DNA of 39,886 nucleotides from an uncultured cyanobacterium (lineage in GTDB: Bacteria > Cyanobacteriota > Cyanobacteriia > CACIAM-69d). The translations under genes were made by a program, and so were the position numbers. Below, in pieces: positions 1-7,913 of this stretch (position 1 is its first letter; each line of letters starts with the position of its first letter). Below the pieces are notes generated by a model, which worked only from the letters and a program-made list of their open reading frames with translations, did no database searches and had not been told where the DNA came from. The stretch spans positions 1-39,886 of the forward strand of contig CALGDE010000153.1 of the NCBI GenBank assembly GCA_937883785.1, written 5' to 3'.

Positions 1-46
1 ATTCGATGGCTGATCACTTCCCATCATCTCTCAATCCTGCAACGCC
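1..46 (-). mobile_element. End of an insertion sequence (probable IS1-family terminus)
   Basis: Read on the minus strand, positions 46 to 33 are GGCGTTGCAGGATT. The same 14 bases occur at 39373-39386, where they are the end of a recognisable IS1-family element. The following inner bases differ between the two copies, as expected for left and right imperfect inverted repeats of one IS type. The element extends leftwards out of the window. Its edge coincides with the point where the CHAT domain of the flanking gene stops being recognisable. The target duplication cannot be checked because the other end is outside. Assignment to IS1 rests on the shared terminus only. Confidence 0.6.
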
Positions 47-1644
47 AGAAATTCTTCTTGCCCGAAAAATCCGCTGAAATCAAAGGGATCAGTGGCAGTG
101 CGGCGGATACTGCCGGTGATCTCTTGGAATGGAATGCCTGCGGCTTCAGGGTCGGCTCGCACAGAGTTGAGTTGCCCGTCGGGAGAAACGACCCAAATGT
201 AAAGGTCTGTTCCGAGGATGGAATAGGTAACAAGGGTGGCGTTTTTGGACCGGGCGAGTTGCTTAATTTGGTCGATGTTGAGGGGAGTGGGCGGCTGACC
301 ATCGAGGGAGGGGTTTAGGAATTGGACGAGCGATCGGGCTCTGGAGCGATCGGCAATTTCCAACGCCTTTTTGAAGTTATTTTGCTCAGTGTAAGCTTGC
401 TCAAGAAGTAGATATCTAGAAGCCTGAGTTTCAAAGAAGGTAATGCGAGTCGTGTCGCTTGGAAGTAAATTTTCTTCAATTGCTTCAGAGATAACTAGGC
501 TTTCTAGAAAAGATCTTTCAGCCAATTTAAAGTCCTGCTGATTGAAATGCAGTAGTCCCACGATAAACAGAACAAGCCCCTCTTCGCGATGGTTGTTGAT
601 TTCGCGGTATACCTCCAAAGCGCTTTCAAGTTGAATTAGAGCCTCGTCATACTCTCCTTGAGAGAGATATAAAGCGCCAAGCATGGTGAGGGATCGCCCC
701 TCCCCGGTTCTATCGTTTACTTCACGATGAATTTCTAAAGCTGATTGGTATTGCTTTAGAGCCGCGCCATATTCTCTTTGAAGAAGGTTTATCCAACCAA
801 TGTTGTTGAGGACATTGGCTGCTCCAGCACGGTCGTTCATCCTACGCCTAAATGCAAGGGCTGCTCTGAACTGTTTTAGCGCTTGCTCATAGTTTCCTTG
901 TCTGGAATGTATTGTCCCTATATTATTTAGCGCTGTTGCTACGCCATCGGCGTCACGCGCTTCATAGCTGTAGGACAAAGCCAGCAGATAATAATCTAGC
1001 GCTTTGTCATATTCTCCCTGAGCGTTAAGAACTTCAGCGATATTGTTGAAAATAGTGCCTTGTCCACTTTGATTTTTAATCTCACGATAAACATCCAAAG
1101 CTTCAACGTAATATTTCAGCGCTTCCCCATAGTTCCCCCGACGGTACAACAGTAGGCCGATCCCATTTAAGGTGTCTCCTTCTCCGATATGATTGCCAAC
1201 TTCACGGTGAATTCCCAGCGCTGTTGCATATTGTTCGAGTGCTAAATCATCTTGCCCTTGTTTCCGATAGGCTGAGGCCATGTTGCTTAAGATATTTCCT
1301 TCGCTCCTACGGTCTTCAATAGCTTGGCTGCTGCTCAGTGCTTCTTGATAAGCGCTCAGCGCCTGACTGTATTTTCCCTGCGCAGCGTATACGACTCCGA
1401 TGTAGTTGAGACTAACAACGGCTTTTTTTGAATCACCTAAGTACTGAAATAGTTGCAGAGAGGTTTGGAACAGTCTCAGGGCTTCTTTGAACTGCTTGTC
1501 TTCGTACTTCTGTACTCCCTGTCGCAGGGTCCTCTCCGCTTCTGCTTTCTTCTCCTCTAGACTTATCGGAGGCTCTTCAACGTCAACATCATTTTTCGGC
1601 GCTATTGACTCTATCGCGATCGCCCCCACAGGCAGCCCCAGCAC
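31..1644 (-). pseudogene. TPR-CHAT protein gene truncated by an insertion sequence
   Basis: The product has about ten tetratricopeptide repeats of 40 residues (motifs such as LNNIG and YEQALKQF), followed by the linker and first strands of a CHAT domain (LVTYSILGTDLYIWVV). CHAT is a caspase-like peptidase fold; cyanobacterial TPR-CHAT proteins normally have a further 250 to 350 residues carrying the catalytic His and Cys. Here the reading frame enters the IS terminus at position 46 and stops after five IS-encoded residues, so both catalytic residues are lost. The frame is open upstream to an ATG at 1785, but that part overlaps the acetyltransferase gene antiphase. A GTG at 1644, ahead of a short hydrophobic stretch ending in AIA, is the more plausible start, though it gives a very short leader. 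The truncated product is probably a non-catalytic TPR scaffold or is not made. Confidence 0.75.
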
Positions 1645-1649
1645 CAAAC

Positions 1650-1697
1650 CCAGCGCGTTGGCGCAGCCTCTCCTTTGGAGAATCGCCCCGTTCCCTT
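1650..1697. repeat. Palindromic intergenic repeat at the TPR gene start
   Basis: On the minus strand, directly after the acetyltransferase stop codon, TCTCC-AAA-GGAGA forms a small hairpin and is followed by GGCTGCGCCAACGCG. I recall very similar strings (a GGAGA hairpin followed by GGCTGCGCCAACG) as dispersed repeats in cyanobacterial genomes. It occupies the place where the start of the TPR-CHAT gene is expected, which makes that start uncertain. Confidence 0.4.
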
Positions 1698-2845
1698 TAC
1701 AAACTCTTTTCGTAAATGCGGTAGCTCTTGTAAATTTTGCCGCCCGCCTTTTCCACAATTTTCCGCGACGACATATTATCCTCATACACCCAGCCCAACT
1801 CCGCCCAGGTGTAGCGCTTATTCTTCTTCGTTCCCCCCTGAAATGCCAAATGCACCATCGCCAACGGAATTAACTTCCGGCGATGCTCCGGCAAAGAAGC
1901 AAAAGCCAACACCCGCACTCGTTCAATGGTGCGCCGGAACCACAAAAACTTCAGGATGCCAATAAAATCCAGCCTTCCGTTAACCCGCTTCAATACCTCG
2001 TTATAGTCCGGCAGCGCCATAAAAAAGCCCACCATTTCCCCGTCAATTTCAGCAATGGGAAATAGGTCAGGGTCTACCAAACTTTGCAAGGACTTAGCTT
2101 CCTCAAAAAATTCATCCTCCGTGCGGGGCGTGGAACTCCAATTATTGGCAAAGGTTTCCGTAAATAGCCGATACAGCGATCGCACATCCCGCTCAAAATC
2201 CTCCCCCTTAGTGGCAATGGGACGGAACGTAACCCCAGACTTTGTGGCAATTTTGTAAGCCTTTTCAAACTGCTCCGCCATATCGTGGGGCTCGAACCGA
2301 TAGGCATAAGCATCCTTCGCCTTGGTAAATCCATAGCTTTCCCACAGGGTCGGATAGTGGGGCGGATTGTAGGGCATCATCACCATCGGTGGCTCCTCAA
2401 ACCCATCAATCAGCATCTGACAGTTATTGTGGGTGGACAGATCAATAGGTCCCCGAATCCGCATCATTCCTTGGGACCGTAACCACTCCGCCGCCGCCTC
2501 AAATAACCCCGTCGCCACCGCCTCATCATCAACACATTCAAAATATCCAAACAACCCAATGGCAGACTCTTCCCGCTCCACCAATCGCTGATTCACCGAC
2601 GCCACAATGCGCCCCACCAGGGAATCGCCCCGCTTCGCAATAAATCCCTGAAGCTTGCCGTAGGCGCGAAACGCTCCGTCCGCTCCCAGTTGCTTAGCAA
2701 CATCGCTACGCAAAGGCGGTACCCAGTTGGGATCGCCACCGTAGATTTTCTGGGGCACATCCAAAAACTGCTGCAAATCGTCATCACTACCCACCGGCTG
2801 GATAGTTAACGCTGGGGGAGCGATCGCGCTGGAGGTAGACGTCAT
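1697..2845 (-). CDS. GNAT-family N-acetyltransferase-like protein
   Basis: A protein of about 380 residues, conserved in cyanobacteria and other bacteria and usually annotated as GNAT N-acetyltransferase; the substrate is unknown. The N-terminal part holds a motif around YGGDPNWVPPL and a GLFGYFE strand. The middle has RGPIDLSTHNNCQMLIDGFEEPP, and the C-terminal half ends with an acetyl-CoA-fold signature (AELGWVYEDNMSSRKIVEKAGGKIYKSYRIYEK). The ATG at 2845 (MTSTSSAI) is preferred to the upstream GTG at 2884, because residues between them look non-conserved and the family normally starts shortly before the LTIQPV strand. The gene lies downstream of the DnaA-box cluster and is followed at once by the TPR-CHAT remnant. 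Confidence 0.75.
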   Translation of the reverse strand: MTSTSSAIAPPALTIQPVGSDDDLQQFLDVPQKIYGGDPNWVPPLRSDVAKQLGADGAFRAYGKLQGFIAKRGDSLVGRIVASVNQRLVEREESAIGLFGYFECVDDEAVATGLFEAAAEWLRSQGMMRIRGPIDLSTHNNCQMLIDGFEEPPMVMMPYNPPHYPTLWESYGFTKAKDAYAYRFEPHDMAEQFEKAYKIATKSGVTFRPIATKGEDFERDVRSLYRLFTETFANNWSSTPRTEDEFFEEAKSLQSLVDPDLFPIAEIDGEMVGFFMALPDYNEVLKRVNGRLDFIGILKFLWFRRTIERVRVLAFASLPEHRRKLIPLAMVHLAFQGGTKKNKRYTWAELGWVYEDNMSSRKIVEKAGGKIYKSYRIYEKSL

Positions 2846-3242
2846 AGCTGGGAACCACACCTTCAAAAATCGGAAGCTTGGCACTTAATATAGCTTTGAG
2901 CTTTGGCTTTGTCCGCAACTGTGATCGCGGTGAGCGTCCGTTAGCCAAGGGGATTAGTGGCGATCGCTCCCACGGATCGCCCACTGGAACTCTATTACCC
3001 AAACAAAATTTCCACAGGTTTTCCACAGGTTTTCCACAGTTTTCCACAGAAAATTCCAGGTTTTCCACAGAAAGAACTCCCTGCCGCAGTAATTACAGCA
3101 GGGGATCGATGCCTCCAATTGCGGGGGGAAATCAAGCCCATGATCAGGCCAATGACTCAATCAACGGCACACTAAATCACAAAACCTCGCAGTGTGAACT
3201 TGTAGTTAAAAACGCCCCAAAAGCCTTTACTCCGATACTTCT
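2846..3242. other. Intergenic region with DnaA-box cluster
   Basis: This 397-bp gap separates guaA from the acetyltransferase gene, both on the minus strand. It holds the phased TTTTCCACA array described separately. The rest shows no convincing gene; open frames here are made by the repeated boxes themselves. No strongly AT-rich unwinding region is visible beside the boxes. Confidence 0.7.
3008..3069 (+). repeat. Cluster of helically phased DnaA boxes
   Basis: Exact copies of TTTTCCACA begin at 3019, 3030, 3040 and 3061, and a one-mismatch copy (ATTTCCACA) begins at 3008. A decayed copy may occupy the gap near 3051. Spacings are 11, 11, 10 and 21 bp, so all boxes lie on the same face of the helix and in the same orientation. 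TTTTCCACA is the DnaA box reported for cyanobacteria. Only one other exact copy was noticed in the window (1749-1757, inside a gene). The cluster could be a replication-origin element, a DnaA-titrating or reactivating site, or a DnaA-controlled promoter for the acetyltransferase gene. Confidence 0.7.
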
Positions 3243-4865
3243 TTATTCCCACTCAATGGTTCCAGGGGGCTTAGAGGTAATGTCATAAACCACTCGATTG
3301 ACCCCTTCCACTTCGTTAACGATGCGATTTGAAATCAGCTCCAATAATTCATAGGGAGCCCGAGACCAGTCTGCCGTCATTCCGTCTTCACTGGACACAA
3401 ACCGCAGCACGATGGGGTAAGCATAGGTGCGCTTATCACCCATCACTCCCACGCTCTTAACTGGCAAAAGCACCGCAAACGCCTGCCAAAAATCGTGGTA
3501 AAGCCCATGGCGGTTGATTTCCTGACGCACAATTAAGTCCGCCTCGCCTAGGATTTTTAGCTTCGCTGGCGTCACTTCGCCCAAAATGCGAATCGCTAAC
3601 CCCGGACCGGGGAACGGCTGGCGGCGCACAATCTCGTCAGGCAATCCCAGCGATCGCCCCACCTTGCGCACCTCATCCTTAAACAACTTCCGCAGCGGCT
3701 CCACAAGCTTAAATTGCAGATCCTCCGGCAAGCCGCCCACATTGTGGTGGCTCTTAATCTTAACCGCCACCCGCTCCCCTGTTTTCGGGTCCACATTCGT
3801 ATCCGCTGACTCAATCACATCGGGATACAACGTGCCCTGAGCCAAATAATCAAAGGGTCCCAGCCGCTTCGACTCCGACTCAAACACCCGAATAAACTCG
3901 TGTCCAATTCGCTTTCGTTTTTCTTCGGGATCTGTCACCCCCACCATCCGCGATAAAAACCGCTCCGACGCATTTACATACTCCACCGGAATGCGGAATT
4001 CCTCTTTAAACAACTTCATCAACCGTTCCGGCTCGCCCTTGCGCATAAAGCCCTGGTCAATAAACATGCAGGTGAGTTTGTCACCGATGGCCCGGTGCAG
4101 CAAAAACGCCAGCGTCGACGAATCTACCCCTCCCGATAGGGCCAGCAACACCCGTTTATCGCCGACCCGCGCCTTCACTTCCCGAATGGACTCTTCCACA
4201 AACGCCTCAGTGGTCCAGGTGGGCTGAGCCTGGCAAATGTGATACACAAAATTGCGAATCAGCGCCAGTCCCCCCTTTGAGTGCACCACTTCTGGGTGGA
4301 ACTGCACGCCGTAAAGCTTGTGTTTGTGGTGGGCGATCGCTGCACAGGCGGTGTTCGCCGTATGCCCCAACAGCTCAAAACCGTCGGGCAGCGCTGTACA
4401 GGAATCCCCATGGCTCATCCACATGGTGGTGCCATCATCCACGTTGGTCAGCAAATCGGTGGGGTCGTCAATAAAAAATGCCGCTTTACCGTATTCGCCC
4501 CGCTCCGCTGACTCCACCTGCCCCCCCAGTTGCTGCACCATCAGCTGCATGCCGTAACAAACCCCCAGCACCGGGATCCCCAGCTTCCAAATCTCGGGAT
4601 CACACACTGGCGCATAGGGGTTGTACACCGAATTGGGACCGCCGGACAAAATAATACCTTTGGGAGCAAGCTGGGCAAGCTGCTCTGCCGTGGTGCGGTA
4701 GGACAGCACCTCAGAATACACTTCTGTTTCTCGAATGCGACGGGCAATCAGCTCAGAATACTGGGAGCCAAAATCGAGAATCGCAATAAATTGGCGATTG
4801 ATTTCCGGCACCTCAGGGGCAGAGGTGTTGGTAGAAACAGCGGGGGCTTTAGGGGTGGTGGTCAC
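3243..4865 (-). CDS. guaA: GMP synthase (glutamine-hydrolysing)
   Basis: Converts XMP, ATP and glutamine to GMP in the cytoplasm, the last step of guanine nucleotide synthesis. The 540-residue product has the usual fused architecture. A class I glutamine amidotransferase domain occupies about residues 25-215 with nucleophile Cys103 (GVCYGMQ) and His190/Glu192 (FHPEV). An ATP-pyrophosphatase domain follows with P-loop SGGVDSS at 244-250, and the C-terminal dimerisation domain ends in PPGTIEWE, the normal GuaA ending. The first 22 residues are a Thr/Pro/Ser-rich extension. It is flanked by large intergenic regions on both sides and so is probably transcribed alone. Confidence 0.97.
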   Translation of the reverse strand: MTTTPKAPAVSTNTSAPEVPEINRQFIAILDFGSQYSELIARRIRETEVYSEVLSYRTTAEQLAQLAPKGIILSGGPNSVYNPYAPVCDPEIWKLGIPVLGVCYGMQLMVQQLGGQVESAERGEYGKAAFFIDDPTDLLTNVDDGTTMWMSHGDSCTALPDGFELLGHTANTACAAIAHHKHKLYGVQFHPEVVHSKGGLALIRNFVYHICQAQPTWTTEAFVEESIREVKARVGDKRVLLALSGGVDSSTLAFLLHRAIGDKLTCMFIDQGFMRKGEPERLMKLFKEEFRIPVEYVNASERFLSRMVGVTDPEEKRKRIGHEFIRVFESESKRLGPFDYLAQGTLYPDVIESADTNVDPKTGERVAVKIKSHHNVGGLPEDLQFKLVEPLRKLFKDEVRKVGRSLGLPDEIVRRQPFPGPGLAIRILGEVTPAKLKILGEADLIVRQEINRHGLYHDFWQAFAVLLPVKSVGVMGDKRTYAYPIVLRFVSSEDGMTADWSRAPYELLELISNRIVNEVEGVNRVVYDITSKPPGTIEWE

Positions 4866-4917
4866 GGGTGGCTAGGGAGAAGCTAGGGGACAAACCAGGG
4901 CATGTCATCAATTAAGT

Positions 4918-5027
4918 GCCAGAAGCTTTACCTAGTGAAGAGTACATGCCCTTTCAGAACGAAAAATACTCAGGGCTGTAACCCTTGCAGCTATTGGCTT
5001 TGAGACTTAAAGGATGGCGAGCCCTCA
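4918..5027 (+). repeat. Dispersed 110-bp structured repeat, copy A
   Basis: The segment aligns along its whole length with 31750-31860 (plus) and 27746-27856 (minus). Shared blocks are GCCAGAAGCTTTAC, a central GCCCTTTC, then AGGGCTGTAACCCTTG, and TTGGCTTTGAGACTTAAA near the end. The right half can fold as a hairpin; in this copy only a 6-bp arm remains (4972-4977 with 5020-5025). It sits just upstream of guaA. The preceding CATGTCATCAATT is shared with copy B only. Confidence 0.75.
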
Positions 5028-5201
5028 GAAACACCGTTTTTATGTTTTTTTGAAAGGTGGACTTTAAAACAGTAAATTCGAAAAAATGTGGGTTTTAAGA
5101 AAAATTGTTTTGGAAATTAGCAACAACGCTAGCTTTTTCACTACATCACTGATGGTGATCAAGTGTTTATAAAGCTAAAACCGGTGGCAAACCCACGACG
5201 G

Positions 5202-5227
5202 TCTTTAACGTTGCGATCTTTAACGTT
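5202..5227 (+). repeat. Direct repeat TCTTTAACGTT x2
   Basis: TCTTTAACGTT occurs at 5202-5212 and again at 5217-5227, a 15-bp period. Each copy contains the palindrome AACGTT. It lies in the guaA-moaA gap and may be a protein-binding site; no known operator was recognised. Confidence 0.45.
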
Positions 5228-5422
5228 AATGAGTTCAGGAAAACGCTAAAACTGCCCTCAATTAGTAGGAAGACCTTCACGTTTCTAACTAGCGAAAAGT
5301 GCCTCTAGCACCCGCCACAGACACAGCGCAAAGACATCGAGTCTAAAGACAGCAATAAACGGATTGGGAAGGACACATTGCCCATAGATCTCCCGTAAGG
5401 TTTCGAGGACAAGGAGGTCCAA

Positions 5423-5470
5423 ATGGCTAAGGTTTATTTTTTAGTTCAGCCATCTTACACCAGGATCTGA
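5423..5470 (+). CDS. Possible 15-residue leader peptide or small protein
   Basis: ATG at 5423 opens a frame encoding MAKVYFLVQPSYTRI. It is preceded by AAGGAGGT, a near-perfect Shine-Dalgarno sequence at good spacing. That sequence lies in the loop of a small GGAC-AAGGAG-GTCC hairpin (5407-5420), which would itself expose or hide the site. No homologue is recognised, and the next plus-strand gene is more than 1.3 kb away. It may be a chance frame with a good ribosome binding site. Confidence 0.25.
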   Translation: MAKVYFLVQPSYTRI

Positions 5471-5645
5471 GGTTCTGGGGTGATGTGGCCGCCCCTTAAG
5501 GGGAAGTTCTAAATCAATCTTTTTACGGATTCTAATTTCGTGAGTTTTTTCTGAATCTTTTTTTACGAATCTTCTTTCGTTGACGAACTTTAAAGACCTT
5601 GATTAAAGTCCCCAGAATCAATGAAGTTTTAGAAGCATTACCGCT

Positions 5646-6713
5646 TTAACCACCAATTTGGGACATGGTTCGACCATAGCGTCCAGTGGTGCCCGCATCC
5701 CGTTCTTTAAAGTTAATTTCAGGCTTTTGGGTAATTAGCGCCTGCACTTGCGATCGCACCGCCGCCAAATCTTCTCCCTGGCGTAGGGGAGTCTTTAAAT
5801 CAAGCTGGCTCGATTCATTCAGCAAACAGGGACGAAGCCACCCATCGGCGGACAATCGCATCCGGTTACAGCGATCGCAAAAACACTCGGACATCTGGCT
5901 AATAAACCCCACGGTGCCCAGTGCCCCAGGAATTTGAAACACATCAGCGGGACCGTTGCCAGCCACCTGCCCCTCCGTCAGCCCCCAGCGACTGCGAATA
6001 CGCTGCCGTAGGGTTTCCGACGTCACCCAGCCGCGATCGCCAAACAGAGCATCATTGCCAATGGGCATAAATTCAATAAACCGCACATGCCACCGCCGCT
6101 CTAGGGTTAGCGCTGCCAACGCCTCCACCTCATGGTCATTGACGCCAGGAATCACCACCACATTTAACTTCAGGGGATCAAATCCCACCTGATACGCCGC
6201 CTGGATGCCGTCCCACACCTCTTGCCACCGCGATCGCCCCTTGGTGCCCACTAGGGAGTCAAACACCTCCGGCTCCAGGGAATCTAAGCTGATATTGATC
6301 CGATTTAAGCCAGCTTTGTATAGAGGCTCCGCCAGGTTTTTAAGCAGGAAGCCGTTAGTGGTCAGGGAAATATCCTCCGTTTCCGGGAATTGGGCGATCG
6401 CTCCCACCAAATCCACTAGCCCCCGCCGCAGCAAAGGCTCTCCCCCGGTAAGGCGAAACCGAGTCATGCCCAGCGGAATAAATACCTCCTCCAGCAGTCG
6501 CAGCAGCTCATCGTTGCTCAACAACAAGGTGCGCTGCAAATACTCAATGGTCTCCCCATCAGGCATGCAGTATTGACACTGGAAATTACACCGGTCAATT
6601 AAGCTAATGCGCAGGTAATTAATCGCCGGTGCCAAAGGCACTTCAGTGGTGGTAACGGAATTAGCCTTTTTGATAACAGGCGTTACGGCAGATGTTATGA
6701 CGGGATTGGGCAT
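5646..6713 (-). CDS. moaA: GTP 3',8-cyclase, molybdenum cofactor synthesis
   Basis: A radical-SAM enzyme that, with MoaC, converts GTP to cyclic pyranopterin monophosphate, the first step of molybdopterin synthesis. The SAM cluster motif is CNFQCQYC at residues 42-49. The second cluster motif lies near the C-terminus as [20 protein letters not shown] (CxxC-x13-C). The protein ends in a Gly-Gly tail (MSQIGG), as active MoaA proteins do. LTTNGFLL and NISLDSL are typical family segments. At 355 residues it is about 25 longer than usual because of a Thr/Val-rich N-terminal extension; a later start is possible, but the only ATG before the core is at 6713. No other moa gene is in the window. Confidence 0.95.
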   Translation of the reverse strand: MPNPVITSAVTPVIKKANSVTTTEVPLAPAINYLRISLIDRCNFQCQYCMPDGETIEYLQRTLLLSNDELLRLLEEVFIPLGMTRFRLTGGEPLLRRGLVDLVGAIAQFPETEDISLTTNGFLLKNLAEPLYKAGLNRINISLDSLEPEVFDSLVGTKGRSRWQEVWDGIQAAYQVGFDPLKLNVVVIPGVNDHEVEALAALTLERRWHVRFIEFMPIGNDALFGDRGWVTSETLRQRIRSRWGLTEGQVAGNGPADVFQIPGALGTVGFISQMSECFCDRCNRMRLSADGWLRPCLLNESSQLDLKTPLRQGEDLAAVRSQVQALITQKPEINFKERDAGTTGRYGRTMSQIGG

Positions 6714-6846
6714 GGGGACCGGCTCACCAAGGGTGTTGAGTTTGGCGAAGGGAAAGTTCTTTAATAATTTAAGGCTTAGCTTTGAGGCTTAGTTTAGTAA
6801 CAAGGCTAAGTGCCCTCAAATTAATCCTAGTTTCCCCGCCTTTTTC

Positions 6847-7410
6847 GTGCCGTCTCCCATCGATCCCATCAATCAACTCCCCCCCTGGAAAAAGCGTCTC
6901 AGTCCCCAGTGGCGAGAGGCTAAAGCAAAGCTGACTCGCAATCCGGCGAGTCGCTTAGAAACCGCATGGGATGTGGCTGTGGCCGTAGAAATGGGTCTTA
7001 CCCTCGACGCAAACCGAGCCACAGCAGACCAATGGCTAAGGCTGCCCAATATTTCCATTCGCCAAGCCCAAACCCTTAGCGACCTGACCCAAAGCGGTGT
7101 GCAGTTTAACGAACTAAAAGATATCGCGGCGGCGTTGGGGCTGACGGAAGAAACTTTGACCTTAGCTGAGCCCTTGATTCAGTTTTATTACTATGACCCC
7201 GACAGCGTTGCCACTATTAAAACCGTTAACGTTAACTATGCGGATTTTGAAACATTACGCCAGGTGCCAGAAATGACGGCGGACTGGGCAAAAAAAATCC
7301 TGGGCGATCGCCAAACCCGAGGAAAGTACCGGAGCCTTGCAGACCTACAGCGGCGAGTAAACCTATCGGGAAAGCAGCTTCAAACCTGGATGCACTACCT
7401 ACGCACCTGA
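6847..7410 (+). CDS. ComEA-like helix-hairpin-helix protein
   Basis: The 187-residue product ends in a helix-hairpin-helix pair. NVNYADFETLRQVPEM followed by ADWAKKILGDRQ is the classical HhH pattern found in ComEA, which binds DNA non-specifically through the backbone. Unlike ComEA it has no signal peptide or membrane anchor at the N-terminus, which instead reads WKKRLSPQWREAKAKL. It starts with GTG at 6847. It may be cytoplasmic, and a role in DNA uptake is not shown. It is divergent from moaA. Confidence 0.7.
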   Translation: MPSPIDPINQLPPWKKRLSPQWREAKAKLTRNPASRLETAWDVAVAVEMGLTLDANRATADQWLRLPNISIRQAQTLSDLTQSGVQFNELKDIAAALGLTEETLTLAEPLIQFYYYDPDSVATIKTVNVNYADFETLRQVPEMTADWAKKILGDRQTRGKYRSLADLQRRVNLSGKQLQTWMHYLRT

Positions 7411-7913
7411 TAACCACCCCCAAACAAACTTGTCTGATCGTCCAGGAACATCCCTATATATCATAGGAAATCTAAAACTAATAATAAAGAGGAATGATAG
7501 CTGTCCTGTGCCCGGCACCCTTTTGAGCCACTGTTCCGGCAAGCCCCCTCGGCTCTTATGTTTCAGCGATTCAGATCGCCTAGCTAGGATTGGCTAAATT
7601 CTTTAGAATACACCTGAGTTTCCTAGACCCCCTGGGCTAGGACGCTTAAGATAAGGCTGCTTACTGGAGATGGGCTTGGCATAATAGCCGCCCTTGGCGA
7701 GAACACAAGTTCAGGATTTTTTCCAAAGGATTTCGTGCTCACGGTAAAACTGGGATACAGTGATAATCAATTTCATTGAAATCTCAATAGGTCGACACAA
7801 ATATTAACGGATTCCTCGGAAAACGTTGATGGGTGGACCAAAAGCCGTTGCCGAACCAGGAGCCACTGGCTTTGGCCTGGCGATCACATGCTCTGAGGTG
7901 AGGGAGTTAACCC
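7411..7913. other. Intergenic region upstream of the alpha-oxoamine synthase gene
   Basis: About 500 bp with no convincing protein gene. Positions 7500-7740 contain several potential hairpins: GAGCC to GGCTC near 7533-7556, CCTAG to CTAGG near 7622-7641, and GAACACAAGTTC followed by a run of T near 7700-7725. An AT-rich stretch with TATATATCATAGG and TAATAATAAAG precedes them. A small RNA is possible. A palindromic operator-like site lies at 7768-7780. Confidence 0.4.
7762..7780. promoter_or_regulatory. Palindromic operator-like site, Fur-box resemblance
   Basis: GATAATCAATTTCATTGAA matches the 19-bp Fur consensus at 12 positions by my count, and it contains the near-perfect palindrome ATTTCA-T-TGAAAT. 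It sits about 135 bp upstream of the alpha-oxoamine synthase start, next to a possible -10 region. Iron control is a guess; the palindrome is what is seen. Confidence 0.3.

Larger units (their letters stand above)
4866..5645. other. Long intergenic region between guaA and moaA
   Basis: This 780-bp, partly AT-rich region lies upstream of guaA and downstream of moaA. It contains repeat copy A (4918-5027), a 15-bp-period direct repeat (5202-5227), a possible 15-codon reading frame with a strong ribosome binding site (5423-5470), and the palindrome CCCCTTAAGGGG near 5494. No conserved protein is visible. The guaA promoter and leader must lie within it. Confidence 0.6.

Noticed and set aside
31-1644. 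CHAT-based immune or cell-death system
   Set aside because: The catalytic half is absent and no gasdermin, Cas or other effector gene is adjacent, so no defence system can be claimed.
1749-1757. Single TTTTCCACA (and TTATCCACA at 15959-15967) as further DnaA sites
   Set aside because: They are isolated and lie inside coding sequence, so they may be chance matches.
2878-3288. Open frame of 136 codons on the plus strand through the DnaA boxes
   Set aside because: Its Phe/Ser/Thr-rich middle is produced by the repeated TTTTCCACA units and its end overlaps guaA antisense; no family likeness or ribosome binding site.
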